Below, in pieces: positions 24,333 to 33,305 of a stretch of 43,724 nt of DNA; within the stretch, counting starts at the first letter, position 1; the number at the start of each line of letters is the position of its first letter. Origin of the DNA: Ornithinibacillus halotolerans (lineage in GTDB: Bacteria; Bacillota; Bacilli; Bacillales; Amphibacillaceae); the NCBI RefSeq assembly GCF_014637405.1, contig NZ_BMEY01000026.1, positions 1 to 43,724 on the forward strand. Direction: 5' to 3'. Both the position numbers and the translations under genes were made by a program. The notes under the pieces were generated by a model. The model saw only the letters and a list, made by a program, of their open reading frames with translations, did not search any database and was not told the origin of the DNA.

Positions 24333-25070
24333 TTAAAATCCAACCTTCTCCAAATACAACCCTTGAGCATCCGCCATTCGCCCTGTCTGAATTCGTTCTT
24401 TTGATTCGATAATACTTGGAATGGTAGCTGCGTCTTTCTCTCCTAGCCCTACTTCGATCAATGTCCCTACAATTTTTCTAACCATATTATAAAGGAAGCC
24501 ATTTCCTCTTATTCTAATTTCAATAAATCCTTCATTCTCATTTATCTCTAAGGAATATATTTCACGAACCATCGACTTTTTCTTCGACTTCGCGTTGGAA
24601 AAGGATGTAAAGTCATGCTTGCCTAGGAAGTATTGAGATGCTTGTCTCATTTTTTCGATATCAAGCTTTTCTTCCACATGCATGCTGTATTTGCGCATAA
24701 ATGGATGAGGATATTGCTCGTTCCAAATTTTATATACATACGTCTTATCCTTCGCATTATACCGTGCATGAAACCGTTCATGCTCTAACGTAACATCAAC
24801 TACACTAATATCATTCGGAAGATAGCGGTTTAAATATTGCATTACTTCCTCTTCCGTGCTATTTTTCTTCATTTTAAAGTTAGCAATTTGTTCATACGCA
24901 TGGACACCAGCGTCAGTTCGACTAGATCCGATGATTTCTATCTTTTCACCAGCTAATTCAGTTAATACATTTTCTATTTTCCCTTGAATGGTGTTGTCAT
25001 TATTTCCAAGCCGTTGCCACCCTTTATATCTGGCACCGTCGTACTGAATCGTTAATTTATAATTATTCAT
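24333..25070 (-). CDS. truA: tRNA pseudouridine(38-40) synthase TruA
   Basis: A 245-residue enzyme that isomerises uridines at positions 38-40 of the tRNA anticodon arm. The catalytic Asp53 is in SSRTDAGVHA. Other TruA motifs are LTIQYDGARYKGWQR, FHARYNAKDKTYVYKI and the C-terminal GNGFLYNMVRKIVGTLIEVG. AAGGAGAT precedes ATG 25070, which overlaps the ywbE stop by 8 nt, so the two are coupled. In Bacillus truA usually lies in the ribosomal protein cluster. A location next to ywbE suggests a second TruA paralog as in some Bacillus species. Confidence 0.92.
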   Translation of the reverse strand: MNNYKLTIQYDGARYKGWQRLGNNDNTIQGKIENVLTELAGEKIEIIGSSRTDAGVHAYEQIANFKMKKNSTEEEVMQYLNRYLPNDISVVDVTLEHERFHARYNAKDKTYVYKIWNEQYPHPFMRKYSMHVEEKLDIEKMRQASQYFLGKHDFTSFSNAKSKKKSMVREIYSLEINENEGFIEIRIRGNGFLYNMVRKIVGTLIEVGLGEKDAATIPSIIESKERIQTGRMADAQGLYLEKVGF

Positions 25071-25263
25071 TGCTATCTATCTCCTTCACTCTTCCTACTA
25101 TGCCGTCTTCCAACATGACCTTTATTCCGTGTGGATGTGTCCTGGAATTCGTTAATATTTTTGATACGACACCGCTCGTTAACTTGCCTGTCCGTTGGTC
25201 TTGTTTTTTTACAACTTTTACGCTTAATCCTATTGTTATATTATTTCTATTAGTTCCTGGCAT
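25063..25263 (-). CDS. ywbE: YwbE family protein (DUF2196)
   Basis: A 66-residue protein matching YwbE over its full length, with NITIGLSVKVVKKQDQRTGKLTSG, a second block SRTHPHGIKVML and the end GIVGRVKEI. The family is small, basic and without known function; it has a KOW-like beta-rich pattern that would suit nucleic acid binding. It is the first gene of a two-gene unit with truA, overlapping by 8 nt. Confidence 0.88.
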   Translation of the reverse strand: MPGTNRNNITIGLSVKVVKKQDQRTGKLTSGVVSKILTNSRTHPHGIKVMLEDGIVGRVKEIDSNE

Positions 25264-25447
25264 CGATTTGTCTCCCTTAATTGATGTCTAAGATGAATTG
25301 ACTATTCTTTAGTATAACCTATACTCCCTTAACTCCCAATCAGTAACTTCCTGAGCAAATAATTGCCAACATTATTCTTAATCATTTACCATTATCATAT
25401 CAAATATCGGCAAGTTACCACATCTTGCCCTTCAGAAGGATGATCTT

Positions 25448-26218
25448 ATGCTACGTCCAATTCGGAGAGCTTACCAATTTGTTATGGATCACCCCATTAA
25501 GGATGGTCAATGCATACACCAACGTTATCTTATAAAGGAGCTACTTGGGGCTGGTAGCTATGGTATCGTGTATCTATGTGAAGACTTACAGACTCAGGAC
25601 TGCAAAGTGGTTAAACAACTTCGACCTAGTAAGCGTAAAATGAAGAAAGAGCTTCAGCTATTCGAAAAGGAAAAAAGCCTTATTCAAAAACTTGATCATC
25701 CCCATATGCCAAAGTTCTACGAAGACTTTACTGAAAATGGAAATCTATTCTTTGTAATGAGCTTTATCGAGGGTGATAATCTTGATGAGGCAATCTTTTC
25801 CAAACAAATAAGCTTTCATGAACAAGAAGCTTTACAATTCGTTTCTAAATTACTTTCATTAGTTGAATACCTTCATCAAAGAAACATATATCATCTAGAT
25901 TTAAGGATTCCAAATATCATCATTCAGAAGAACGAGCCATATGTAATAGATTTTGGGCTAGCAAAAGAAGTAATCGATCATGAAGTAGCAAAAGAAATGA
26001 AGCTCCAGGACTTTTATGACTTTGGGGATATTTTATTGTACTTACTTTATACAACATATCCTGCAAAAAAGAAAAAAGCCCTTCCATGGACAGAAGAACT
26101 TTCCTTACAACAAGAAACGGTCTATTTATTGAAGCGTTTATTACAAATTACTTCACCCTATACTACTATAGAAGACATTGGGATTGACTTTGATAAAGCA
26201 ATGAAGGCAAATGAGTAG
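25448..26218 (+). CDS. Hanks-type serine/threonine protein kinase (YbdM-like)
   Basis: A 256-residue soluble kinase. The glycine loop is GAGSYG at 34-39, the ATP lysine is probably Lys56 in KVVKQ, and the alpha-C Glu is Glu75. The catalytic loop is HLDLRIPN with Asp151 and Asn156, and DFG is at 168-170. The loop differs from HRDLKPEN but keeps the catalytic Asp and Asn. Bacillus YbdM has the same length and is a soluble Ser/Thr kinase. There is no membrane span or PASTA domain, unlike PrkC. GAAGGATG precedes the ATG. It converges with the Ser-Arg repeat protein at 26226-26414. Confidence 0.88.
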   Translation: MLRPIRRAYQFVMDHPIKDGQCIHQRYLIKELLGAGSYGIVYLCEDLQTQDCKVVKQLRPSKRKMKKELQLFEKEKSLIQKLDHPHMPKFYEDFTENGNLFFVMSFIEGDNLDEAIFSKQISFHEQEALQFVSKLLSLVEYLHQRNIYHLDLRIPNIIIQKNEPYVIDFGLAKEVIDHEVAKEMKLQDFYDFGDILLYLLYTTYPAKKKKALPWTEELSLQQETVYLLKRLLQITSPYTTIEDIGIDFDKAMKANE

Positions 26219-26225
26219 CAGAAAT

Positions 26226-26414
26226 TTAACTAAACCAGCGTCTACGCTTGTAACGTTTACTTCCACTGAAAGGGTTGTGCTTATGCCCTCGACTGCTACT
26301 CCCGCCATAATAACGGCCAAACCTACGACTACTGCTACCCTTATAATAGTGTCTATGTCTCCGGCTACTACTTCCTGCCATATATTTAAGCTGTTTAATA
26401 ATTTTTTTAAACAT
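26226..26414 (-). CDS. Small basic Ser-Arg repeat protein
   Basis: A 62-residue very basic protein. After a short helix (MFKKIIKQLKYMA) it has three 12-residue repeats of the form GSSSRR-xxx-YYx (GSSSRRHRHYYK, GSSSRRFGRYYG, GSSSRGHKHNPF) and a basic tail. TGAGGAAT precedes ATG 26414; the longer frame to 26477 has no ribosome site. The repeats give clustered Ser next to Arg, plausible kinase targets. It lies 7 nt from the end of a convergent Ser/Thr kinase gene. The function is unknown. Confidence 0.65.
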   Translation of the reverse strand: MFKKIIKQLKYMAGSSSRRHRHYYKGSSSRRFGRYYGGSSSRGHKHNPFSGSKRYKRRRWFS

Positions 26415-26602
26415 AGGATTCCTCACTTTACTCGTTGTATGTTCTAATTTTATTCTAACATACATGAATTTATCCAATGTTGTTTCACGCTTTTAATGGA
26501 ACAATTACTAATTGTGTTTCCCACGGAGCAAAACCAAGCAAAAAATCATAAAATATAAGATAATAATAGTAGAAATAGTTACAAGTGAGAGAGGAGATTT
26601 GC

Positions 26603-27322
26603 ATGATTGCATGTTTGCTAATTCACGGGTATACAGGTGGTCCATATGAATTAGGTCCACTTGCAGATTATTTGGATAAGCATACAGATTGGCATATCGT
26701 AGTGCCAACTCTAGCTGGTCACGGGACGGAGCTTCAATTGGAGGATACGACATATAAAGATTGGATAGATTCTGCAGAGAAATCGTTAATACAGCTAACG
26801 TCAAAGTATGATCAAATATATCTCATTGGTTTTTCCATGGGAGGTATGATTGCTGCCTATTTAGCAGCAAAGTATAATGTTAAAAAATTGGTCTTACTCG
26901 CCGCAGCCGGTAAATACCTCGATTTCAAACAGATTCATAAAGATATCCATGGGTTTATCAAAGAACGATTGAAAGGTGACTTGCAACATAATAAACTTTT
27001 CAACCATTATAAAAATAAGCTACCTCAAGTACCTTTTAAATCAAGCTTCGAATTTATGAAACTAGTGAATTATACACGTCCCTATTTAAAAGAAGTGGAA
27101 GTACCGGTTTTAATCGCCCAAGGACTTCAGGATGGATTAGTTCCTTATAAAACAGCTTATTACTTTGATGAAGAAATTAAATCCAAGCAAAAGGAACTCG
27201 TATTACTAGACCGCTCCAAGCATTTACTATGTTTAGGTGAGGATAAAGATACAGTTAATCAGATGGTTTATGAGTTTTTAATAAGGAATGACCATGAACA
27301 AATTCAAACTAAAATAAGTTAA
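26603..27322 (+). CDS. Alpha/beta hydrolase, carboxylesterase (Est30/YvaK-like)
   Basis: A 239-residue soluble hydrolase. The oxyanion segment is CLLIHGYTGGPYEL and the nucleophile elbow is GFSMGG with Ser at about residue 87. The acid is the Asp in QGLQDGLVP and the His is in DRSKHLLCLGEDKD. The match to bacterial carboxylesterases of the YvaK/Est30 group is clear. GAGAGGAG precedes ATG 26603; six in-frame codons upstream lack their own site. A terminator follows, so it is monocistronic. It hydrolyses short acyl esters; the physiological substrate is unknown. Confidence 0.9.
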   Translation: MIACLLIHGYTGGPYELGPLADYLDKHTDWHIVVPTLAGHGTELQLEDTTYKDWIDSAEKSLIQLTSKYDQIYLIGFSMGGMIAAYLAAKYNVKKLVLLAAAGKYLDFKQIHKDIHGFIKERLKGDLQHNKLFNHYKNKLPQVPFKSSFEFMKLVNYTRPYLKEVEVPVLIAQGLQDGLVPYKTAYYFDEEIKSKQKELVLLDRSKHLLCLGEDKDTVNQMVYEFLIRNDHEQIQTKIS

Positions 27323-27335
27323 TTATAACTTCTGT

Positions 27336-27379
27336 GCTAGGCTTCATTACTCTGTTCGAGTCAAATGACCTAGCTTTTT
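27336..27379 (+). terminator. Intrinsic terminator of the carboxylesterase gene
   Basis: GCTAGG (27336-27341) pairs with CCTAGC (27369-27374), with an inner TCATT/AATGA stem, followed by TTTTT. Confidence 0.8.
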
Positions 27380-27512
27380 CATTCTTTTTTAATCTACTTT
27401 TACTAGAGATTTGTATGAAGTAAATATGGACTCACCTTTAGAACATAGGGATTGATAGATTTTAAAAAGAAACCAATTTTTTATTTTGACTCTGTGAGAT
27501 GGAGGACTATAT

Positions 27513-27826
27513 ATGGTGTTTTACATATTGGCCATTCTTGGCTTTATACTGGATCAAGCGACTAAACATATTGTTCGTCTTTACGTCGACATCAACGAAA
27601 GATTCACTCTATGGGGTATTGAATTTACTCATATTGAAAATAGTGGGATGGCGTGGATAGACTGTTGTATGGTGAAATGACAGATGTTATCATTCGTTCA
27701 GGTGGTGTTCTGAATATAGCTGACCACGCCATTGAACTTGGTGTTTTGCTACTCTTACTTTCCGTCATTACAGATTGGTTTAAAGAGAAGGGGATTATTT
27801 TGCTAAGAAAAGAAGTACTTCTATAA
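27513..27826 (+). pseudogene. lspA-like signal peptidase II gene with internal deletion
   Basis: From ATG 27513 (GGAGG seven bases upstream) the frame reads LspA: AILGFILDQATKHIVRLYVD and then THIENSGMAW, but it runs to TGA after 50 codons. In another frame it continues DVIIRSGGVLNIADHAIELG with a hydrophobic segment and a basic tail to TAA at 27824-27826. The middle, about 50-70 residues including two membrane spans, is missing. One catalytic-type Asp (NIADHAIE) survives. LspA normally has 150-165 residues. This looks like a dead extra copy, since lspA is essential and normally sits beside rluD/pyrR. Confidence 0.85.
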
Positions 27827-27865
27827 CCCCACCCTTCCAACGAGGATACGATTTAATTATTCAAT

Positions 27866-27906
27866 AAAGCCTAACTTGTAGGAATTTATTCTACTTCTTA
27901 GGCTTT
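27866..27906. terminator. Terminator hairpin after the lspA remnant
   Basis: AAAGCCTAA (27866-27874) pairs with TTAGGCTTT (27898-27906), with an inner GTAG/CTAC, followed by TTA and T-rich sequence. Confidence 0.75.
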
Positions 27907-28085
27907 TTATTATTCAATTAGATGAACAAATTTACTCAATAAATACCTAAGTGGTAATAATCTTTCATAGTTAGACAAAAACATAGTTATAAATAAAACT
28001 TTCTCCATCTGAATTCAGATATTTTCAAATCTAAGCACACTATGAAATAATACAACTAACTAAAAATGAAAAAGGAGTTACTTTA

Positions 28086-29039
28086 ATGATTTCATTTGAA
28101 AATGTTAGTAAGAAGTACCAAGATGGAACAGCCGCGGTTGATTCCATCAGTTTTACGGTCCAAAAAGGAGAATTTTTTGTTTTGATTGGTCCCAGTGGTA
28201 GTGGGAAGACAACTACATTAAAAATGATGAACAAGCTCATTCCCCTTACAGAAGGATTTATTTATATCAATGGCAAAAAAATAAGTGATTATAACATTCA
28301 TGAATTGCGTTGGAATATTGGGTATGTGCTCCAACAAATTGCCCTTTTTCCACATATGACGATTGAAGAAAACATTGCCATTGTACCGGAATTGAAAAAC
28401 TGGCAAAAAGACAAAACAAGAAAACGAGTAACTGAATTATTACAGATGGTTGGTTTAGAACCAGAGGTTTACCGTAATCGAAAACCGAAAGAACTATCTG
28501 GTGGAGAACAACAACGAGTTGGTGTCGTTCGCGCCCTAGCTGCTGACCCAGATATCATTTTAATGGATGAGCCATTTAGTGCGCTTGATCCTATTAGTCG
28601 AGAAAAATTGCAAGAAGATATTATTCACCTACAAAAAGCAATCAAGAAAACCATTGTATTTGTGACACACGATATGAACGAAGCATTAAAGTTAGCCGAT
28701 CGTATTTGTTTAATGAATCACGGGAAAATTGTCCAGGTTGGAACGCCTGAGGAGATTATTCATCATCCCAACAATAAATTTGTGAAAAATTTCGTCGGGA
28801 AATCAACCTCCTTACAATCTAGTTTTCTTTTAGAAGATATTTTGACACCTGTAGAAGATAAAAATCAGACCCCAACTATTCCAGTTTCAGCGACTTTAGA
28901 GGAAGTTTTAAAAGAATTATCGACACAAGAAGAAATCCTGGTAGAAAAAGATGGGATTGCAGTTGGTACGGTGAATAGACAATCGCTCATTCAGTATTTC
29001 TTCAGTGAATTAGGGAATGGAGGAAATGTGAATGACTAA
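28086..29039 (+). CDS. ABC transporter ATP-binding protein, OpuC/EgtV type
   Basis: A 317-residue ATPase. Walker A is GPSGSGKTT at 35-43, the signature is LSGGEQQR at 137-144, Walker B is IILMDEP, and the switch His is in VTHDMNEA. After the ATPase core a C-terminal segment (about 245-310) holds one CBS-like unit (IPVSATLEEVLKELST, then GTVNRQSLIQYF). OpuCA-type osmolyte ATPases usually have two. AAAGGAG precedes the ATG. It overlaps the next gene by 8 nt. Together they form a complete importer for a quaternary-amine compound such as choline, glycine betaine, carnitine or ergothioneine. Confidence 0.88.
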   Translation: MISFENVSKKYQDGTAAVDSISFTVQKGEFFVLIGPSGSGKTTTLKMMNKLIPLTEGFIYINGKKISDYNIHELRWNIGYVLQQIALFPHMTIEENIAIVPELKNWQKDKTRKRVTELLQMVGLEPEVYRNRKPKELSGGEQQRVGVVRALAADPDIILMDEPFSALDPISREKLQEDIIHLQKAIKKTIVFVTHDMNEALKLADRICLMNHGKIVQVGTPEEIIHHPNNKFVKNFVGKSTSLQSSFLLEDILTPVEDKNQTPTIPVSATLEEVLKELSTQEEILVEKDGIAVGTVNRQSLIQYFFSELGNGGNVND

Positions 29040-30549
29040 CTTAATAGAAGTATTTCAACGCCGACAAGATGAATTGATACAAGCATTATTAGAGCATATT
29101 CAGATTTCCTTTATTGCGTTATTTTTTGCGGTCGTTATTGCAGTACCTATAGGTATCTATTTAACAAAAAAAGTACGATTGGCCGAGAGTATAATTGGGA
29201 TAACCGCTGTGTTACAGACAATTCCTTCTCTAGCGTTATTAGGATTAATGATTCCAATGTTTGGAATTGGGAAGATTCCCGCCATCATCGCCCTTGTTGT
29301 TTATGCCCTCCTCCCTATTCTACGTAATACGTATACAGGAATTAAAGAGGTAGACCCGTCATTAATAGAAGCTGCGAAAGCTATGGGGATGAACACAACG
29401 AAGCGATTAATAAAGGTAGAATTACCACTAGCCATGCCAGTTATTATGGCTGGAATCCGAACAGCTATGGTATTAATAGTTGGTACTGCTACACTTGCTG
29501 CTCTAATTGGAGCGGGAGGCTTAGGAGATATTATTTTACTCGGAATCGACCGCAATAATAGTTCATTAATTATCCTTGGTGCTATACCTGCAGCATTACT
29601 AGCGATTGCTTTTGATTTCTTATTACGAAGCATGCAAAAGCTAAGCTATAAAAAGTCATTAGCTACGATTGGTATCATAGTTGTGTTAACCGTTAGCATT
29701 ATGGTTATACCTAGTTGGTTAAAAAATGACGAGGACCGCATTGTTATTGCTGGAAAACTAGGTTCTGAACCAGAAATTCTCATTAATATGTATAAAATAT
29801 TAATTGAGGATGAAACGAATCTAATAGTTGAATTGGAGCCTAGTCTTGGAAAAACCTCTTTCCTATTTAATGCTTTACAGTCAGGTAGTATTGATATTTA
29901 TCCTGAATTTACAGGAACAGCTGTCTCTCAATTTCTAAATGAAACAGCAGTAAGTAATGACAGACAAGAAGTTTACCAGCAGGCTTACGATGGTTTATTA
30001 GAACAATTTGATTTAGTTTTCCTTCAACCGATGCAATTTAACAACACATATGCATTAGCCGTTTCCTCACAATTTGCAGAAATCCATCAAGTGGAAACTA
30101 TTTCTGATTTGCGTGGTATCGAAGAAGATGTAAAGGCTGGTTTTACGTTAGAATTTACGGATCGTGAAGATGGCTATATCGGAATCCAAAATTTATATGG
30201 ATTAGTATTCCCTGATCTCGTTACGATGGAACCTAAACTACGTTACAACGCAATTGAACAAGGGGATATTAATTTACTTGATGCTTATTCTACAGATAGT
30301 GAATTGAGGAGATATAATTTAACCGTATTACAAGATGACCTGGAGCTATTCCCTCCATACCAAGGTGCACCTTTACTCAGGAAGGAAACGTTAGAATCCT
30401 TCCCTGAACTAGAGGATATTTTAAATCAACTCGCAGGCAAAATAACCGATGATGAAATGCGTGAAATGAACTATCAAGTTGCAGTGGAAGGAAAAAGTGC
30501 TAGTGAAGTAGCTCGAGAATTTCTGGAAGATGAAGGATTAATTGAGTGA
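29032..30549 (+). CDS. Fused permease/substrate-binding protein, OpuC/BilEB/EgtU type
   Basis: A 505-residue fusion. Residues 1-205 are a permease with about five spans and the coupling loop EAAKAMGMNTTKRLIKVELPLAMP. After a further span (about 210-228) residues 235-505 are an extracellular OsmF/ProX-fold binding domain. It has KLGSEPEIL, LGKTSF, GSIDIYPEFTGTA, NNTYALAV, DREDGYIG, DAYSTDSELRRY and FPPYQGAPL. This order and these motifs are, from memory, those of Listeria BilEB and pneumococcal EgtU, the ergothioneine importer. Choline or betaine remains possible. GGAGGAAATGTGA precedes the ATG, coupled to the ATPase gene. Confidence 0.87.
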   Translation: MTNLIEVFQRRQDELIQALLEHIQISFIALFFAVVIAVPIGIYLTKKVRLAESIIGITAVLQTIPSLALLGLMIPMFGIGKIPAIIALVVYALLPILRNTYTGIKEVDPSLIEAAKAMGMNTTKRLIKVELPLAMPVIMAGIRTAMVLIVGTATLAALIGAGGLGDIILLGIDRNNSSLIILGAIPAALLAIAFDFLLRSMQKLSYKKSLATIGIIVVLTVSIMVIPSWLKNDEDRIVIAGKLGSEPEILINMYKILIEDETNLIVELEPSLGKTSFLFNALQSGSIDIYPEFTGTAVSQFLNETAVSNDRQEVYQQAYDGLLEQFDLVFLQPMQFNNTYALAVSSQFAEIHQVETISDLRGIEEDVKAGFTLEFTDREDGYIGIQNLYGLVFPDLVTMEPKLRYNAIEQGDINLLDAYSTDSELRRYNLTVLQDDLELFPPYQGAPLLRKETLESFPELEDILNQLAGKITDDEMREMNYQVAVEGKSASEVAREFLEDEGLIE

Positions 30550-30608
30550 TTGTATAGTTGCAGAACTTCTACAATTTTAATTAACAAGCTTCTCCCCCTT
30601 TACAAAAG

Positions 30609-30648
30609 AAGGCTCTAGTAATTCATTAATAAGAATTACTAGAGCCTT
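30609..30648. terminator. Bidirectional terminator between the importer and the hydantoinase operon
   Basis: AAGGCTCTAGTAATTC (30609-30624) and GAATTACTAGAGCCTT (30633-30648) form a perfect 16-bp stem with an 8-base loop, serving the two convergent operons. Confidence 0.9.
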
Positions 30649-30657
30649 TATTATCTA

Positions 30658-32214
30658 TTAATCAATCGCCAAATCCCCAGCTGCTTTTACTTTCACTCTT
30701 GTAGCATTTCCTGGTAAATAAGCAAGCGGTACATTTTCCATATCGACAATTTCTACTTTTTCACTGTCAGCTCCTGCTTTAATTGTTTCCGTAATAGCTA
30801 ACTGTTTTGCTTTGTTTAGAATCTCTTCTCTATTTTCTTTACTAATAGAAAAGATTTTTTCTATTTCACCACTTATTTGTGAAATTGCTGAGCCAATTGC
30901 ATTTGCAACGCCACCATTTTCTGGTTGGTAAACTTTCGAAGCACCTTTTAATTTATCTGGGAACAGTACACTTCCTCCACCAACTAATACAACAGGAATA
31001 TCGTCCCCACTTGTTTTCACTTTGTCGATTGCTTCTTCTACCATTTCAACCATCTGATTGTAAATCGCTTCTAACAGTTCTTTATCAAGATGTGCTACCC
31101 TATCCGGATTACCGAGATTCATTTTCCCTAAAGCTACAGCAACATCTGTTGTTGTAAGTGTGGAACCTCCAAATACAATTGCTTCCTCCAAAAGTCTATG
31201 ACCAACACTGTCTGGCCCAATTGTAATGGAATCCCCATCTACACGGATAATAGTCCCTCCACCTAATCCAATTGAGTTAATATCTGGCATACGGAAGTTC
31301 GTACGCACCCCACCTAACTCAACTGCAATTGATGATTGTCTTGGGAATCCTTTTACTAACACCCCAACATCAGATGTTGTTCCACCGACATCAACGATGA
31401 TAGCATCTTTGTTATCAGATAAGAAAGACGCACCACGTAAACTATTCGTTGGACCACAGGCAACCGTTAGAATCGGATATTTTAATGTATATTCTTTTGA
31501 CATTAACGTTCCATCGTTTTGACAGAAGAAAACTTTTGCATCAATTCCATTATTTCCTAATGCTTTTTCAAAACCTTCTGCTGTCATTCTAGCAACATTA
31601 ATAATAGAAGCATTAAGAATCGTAGCATTTTCTCTTTCTATTAAACCAATGCTTCCAACTTCACTAGATAGAGAAATAGATACGTCTTCCCCTAATACAT
31701 CCCGTAAAATTTCTGCGGCTCTTAATTCATGCGTTTTGTTAACAGGTGAAAAAATGGATGTTACAGCTATAGAGTCTACGTTACCTTCTAATTCTTTAGC
31801 AATCGTACGAATATGATCCTCGTTTAAAATCGAAATTTCGTCACCATTAAATTCATGGCCACCCTCTACGATATACATATAGTTACCTAGGATATTTTTT
31901 AAATCATCTGGAACACCGGCAAGTGGTTTAATAGCAGTTCCGGCTGGAGCACCTATTCTAATAATCGCCACACGATTCAATTTCTTTCTTTCTACTATAG
32001 CATTCGTACATTGTGTCGTTCCGAGCATAGCAAATTTGATTTTTTCCCCATCAATGTTTGCTTCTTTCACTAACTGGTTAATCGTATTATAAATACCTGT
32101 TTCAACATCTTCAGTTGTCGGTGTTTTTAAAGAGTGTATGACATTCATTTGCTCATCTAAAAGCACACCATCTGTATTAGTACCACCAACATCAATACCT
32201 AAGCGATAATTCAT
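30658..32214 (-). CDS. Hydantoinase/oxoprolinase A family protein
   Basis: A 518-residue ATP-binding enzyme of the HyuA/oxoprolinase type. It opens with the acetate-kinase-like phosphate loop RLGIDVGGTNTDGVLLDEQ. The second loop VDVGGTTSDVGVLVKG is at about 268-283, preceded by TVACGPTNSLRGA, and GLGGGTIIRVDGDSITIGP comes later. Family members open five-membered lactam or hydantoin rings with ATP. It is shorter than 5-oxoprolinase and lacks the B-subunit half. It is the last gene of a tetR-NCS1-DUF917 operon, its start overlapping the DUF917 stop by one base. Confidence 0.88.
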   Translation of the reverse strand: MNYRLGIDVGGTNTDGVLLDEQMNVIHSLKTPTTEDVETGIYNTINQLVKEANIDGEKIKFAMLGTTQCTNAIVERKKLNRVAIIRIGAPAGTAIKPLAGVPDDLKNILGNYMYIVEGGHEFNGDEISILNEDHIRTIAKELEGNVDSIAVTSIFSPVNKTHELRAAEILRDVLGEDVSISLSSEVGSIGLIERENATILNASIINVARMTAEGFEKALGNNGIDAKVFFCQNDGTLMSKEYTLKYPILTVACGPTNSLRGASFLSDNKDAIIVDVGGTTSDVGVLVKGFPRQSSIAVELGGVRTNFRMPDINSIGLGGGTIIRVDGDSITIGPDSVGHRLLEEAIVFGGSTLTTTDVAVALGKMNLGNPDRVAHLDKELLEAIYNQMVEMVEEAIDKVKTSGDDIPVVLVGGGSVLFPDKLKGASKVYQPENGGVANAIGSAISQISGEIEKIFSISKENREEILNKAKQLAITETIKAGADSEKVEIVDMENVPLAYLPGNATRVKVKAAGDLAID

Positions 32215-33305
32215 TATTTACCCCTCGCTTTCATTAGATTTTCTACAGGTGTAAAGTCATGATCGTATCCGAAATAACGAGGACCTGCTACTTCAATTCC
32301 TTTTTCTGTACGCCATTTCTCATCAGCAGGTATACCAATTACGGTTACCCTTGCTCCATAACGTAGCCCTTCTGTTGTAACTGGTAATGCGGTTTCTGTG
32401 TCTAGTACACAGATTAAATCCGGTGTGATGCAAAGTACTTGGTCATCTGTTTTTGCAATAAGGTTCTCATTTTGGAATTCTAGGTAACAATTTTCACCTT
32501 TGTCGTTGCCTAATCCTTCGATTTTTGCTGTTCCACGGACAAAACCACCATCCGTATTTCGTTCAATATCCGTTACTTTACCAGTGAATAATGTAAAACC
32601 ACCTAATAATTTCAATACTTCTTCGATTGGATTTTGCTTATTATATTTTGCTTCTTTTATCGTACGGCCAATGTTTTCTTCCAATGTTAACGAACGATAA
32701 ATAGCTGATTCTTTTACTTGCTTTCCATTCATTGGATAAATAGCATTCATGATGGAACCGCCCATAACCATCGTTGCAGAGCGGGCAATTTTTTCAGCCC
32801 ATTTCCCATCAATTGCATTTAAGACCATGTTATTTCCTTTTTCATCTGCTAACACCATTGGAGTTGTACTCACTCCATTTAAGTAAAATGTCACCATTTG
32901 TAATTCTGGGAAAGCTCGTCCCATCCCGTCTGCATCTACAACCGGTAATCCAATGGAAGCCGCTAGTGCAAGTGGTAATAGTGAGTTCACCCCACCCGCT
33001 TCAATCGGCATCGTTGCTTTAATCTTTTTATTCAACACTTTTTCTAATGCTTTAAAAGCTACAAGTGCTTCTTCCCCACTTGGTATCTTTTCTATCATGA
33101 CAGTAGGTGCACCCATCATTGCAGAAGGAACAATAACATCATCATCTGCAATTTCATCGACATCTAATAATTGTACTGGACCATGCTCTTCAATTGCTTG
33201 CAGGGCCATCATTTTTCCAACAAATGGATCCCCTCCACCACCAGTACCTAATAACGCTGCTCCGATAGCGATATTTTCAATTTCTTCTTTTCCAATTAAT
33301 CTCAT
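32214..33305 (-). CDS. DUF917 (S-methyl thiohydantoin desulfurase-type) protein
   Basis: A 363-residue soluble protein matching DUF917. It opens IENIAIGAALLGTGGGGDPF and continues with IVPSAMMGAPTVMIEKIPSG, IEAGGVNSLLPL and PVVDADGMGRAFPELQM. The C-terminal domain has TPDLICVLDTETALPVTTE. The family was renamed in Pfam, from memory, after an S-methyl thiohydantoin desulfurase, and it often sits beside hydantoinase-type genes as here. It overlaps the NCS1 permease gene by 4 nt and the hydantoinase gene by 1 nt, so all are translationally coupled. Confidence 0.85.
   Translation of the reverse strand: MRLIGKEEIENIAIGAALLGTGGGGDPFVGKMMALQAIEEHGPVQLLDVDEIADDDVIVPSAMMGAPTVMIEKIPSGEEALVAFKALEKVLNKKIKATMPIEAGGVNSLLPLALAASIGLPVVDADGMGRAFPELQMVTFYLNGVSTTPMVLADEKGNNMVLNAIDGKWAEKIARSATMVMGGSIMNAIYPMNGKQVKESAIYRSLTLEENIGRTIKEAKYNKQNPIEEVLKLLGGFTLFTGKVTDIERNTDGGFVRGTAKIEGLGNDKGENCYLEFQNENLIAKTDDQVLCITPDLICVLDTETALPVTTEGLRYGARVTVIGIPADEKWRTEKGIEVAGPRYFGYDHDFTPVENLMKARGK

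Noticed and set aside
29032-30549. Assignment of the importer as plain OpuC glycine betaine transporter
   Set aside because: The fusion of permease and binding domain and the motifs LGKTSF, DREDGY and FPPYQGAPL fit the EgtU/BilEB group better, but osmolyte transport is kept as the alternative.
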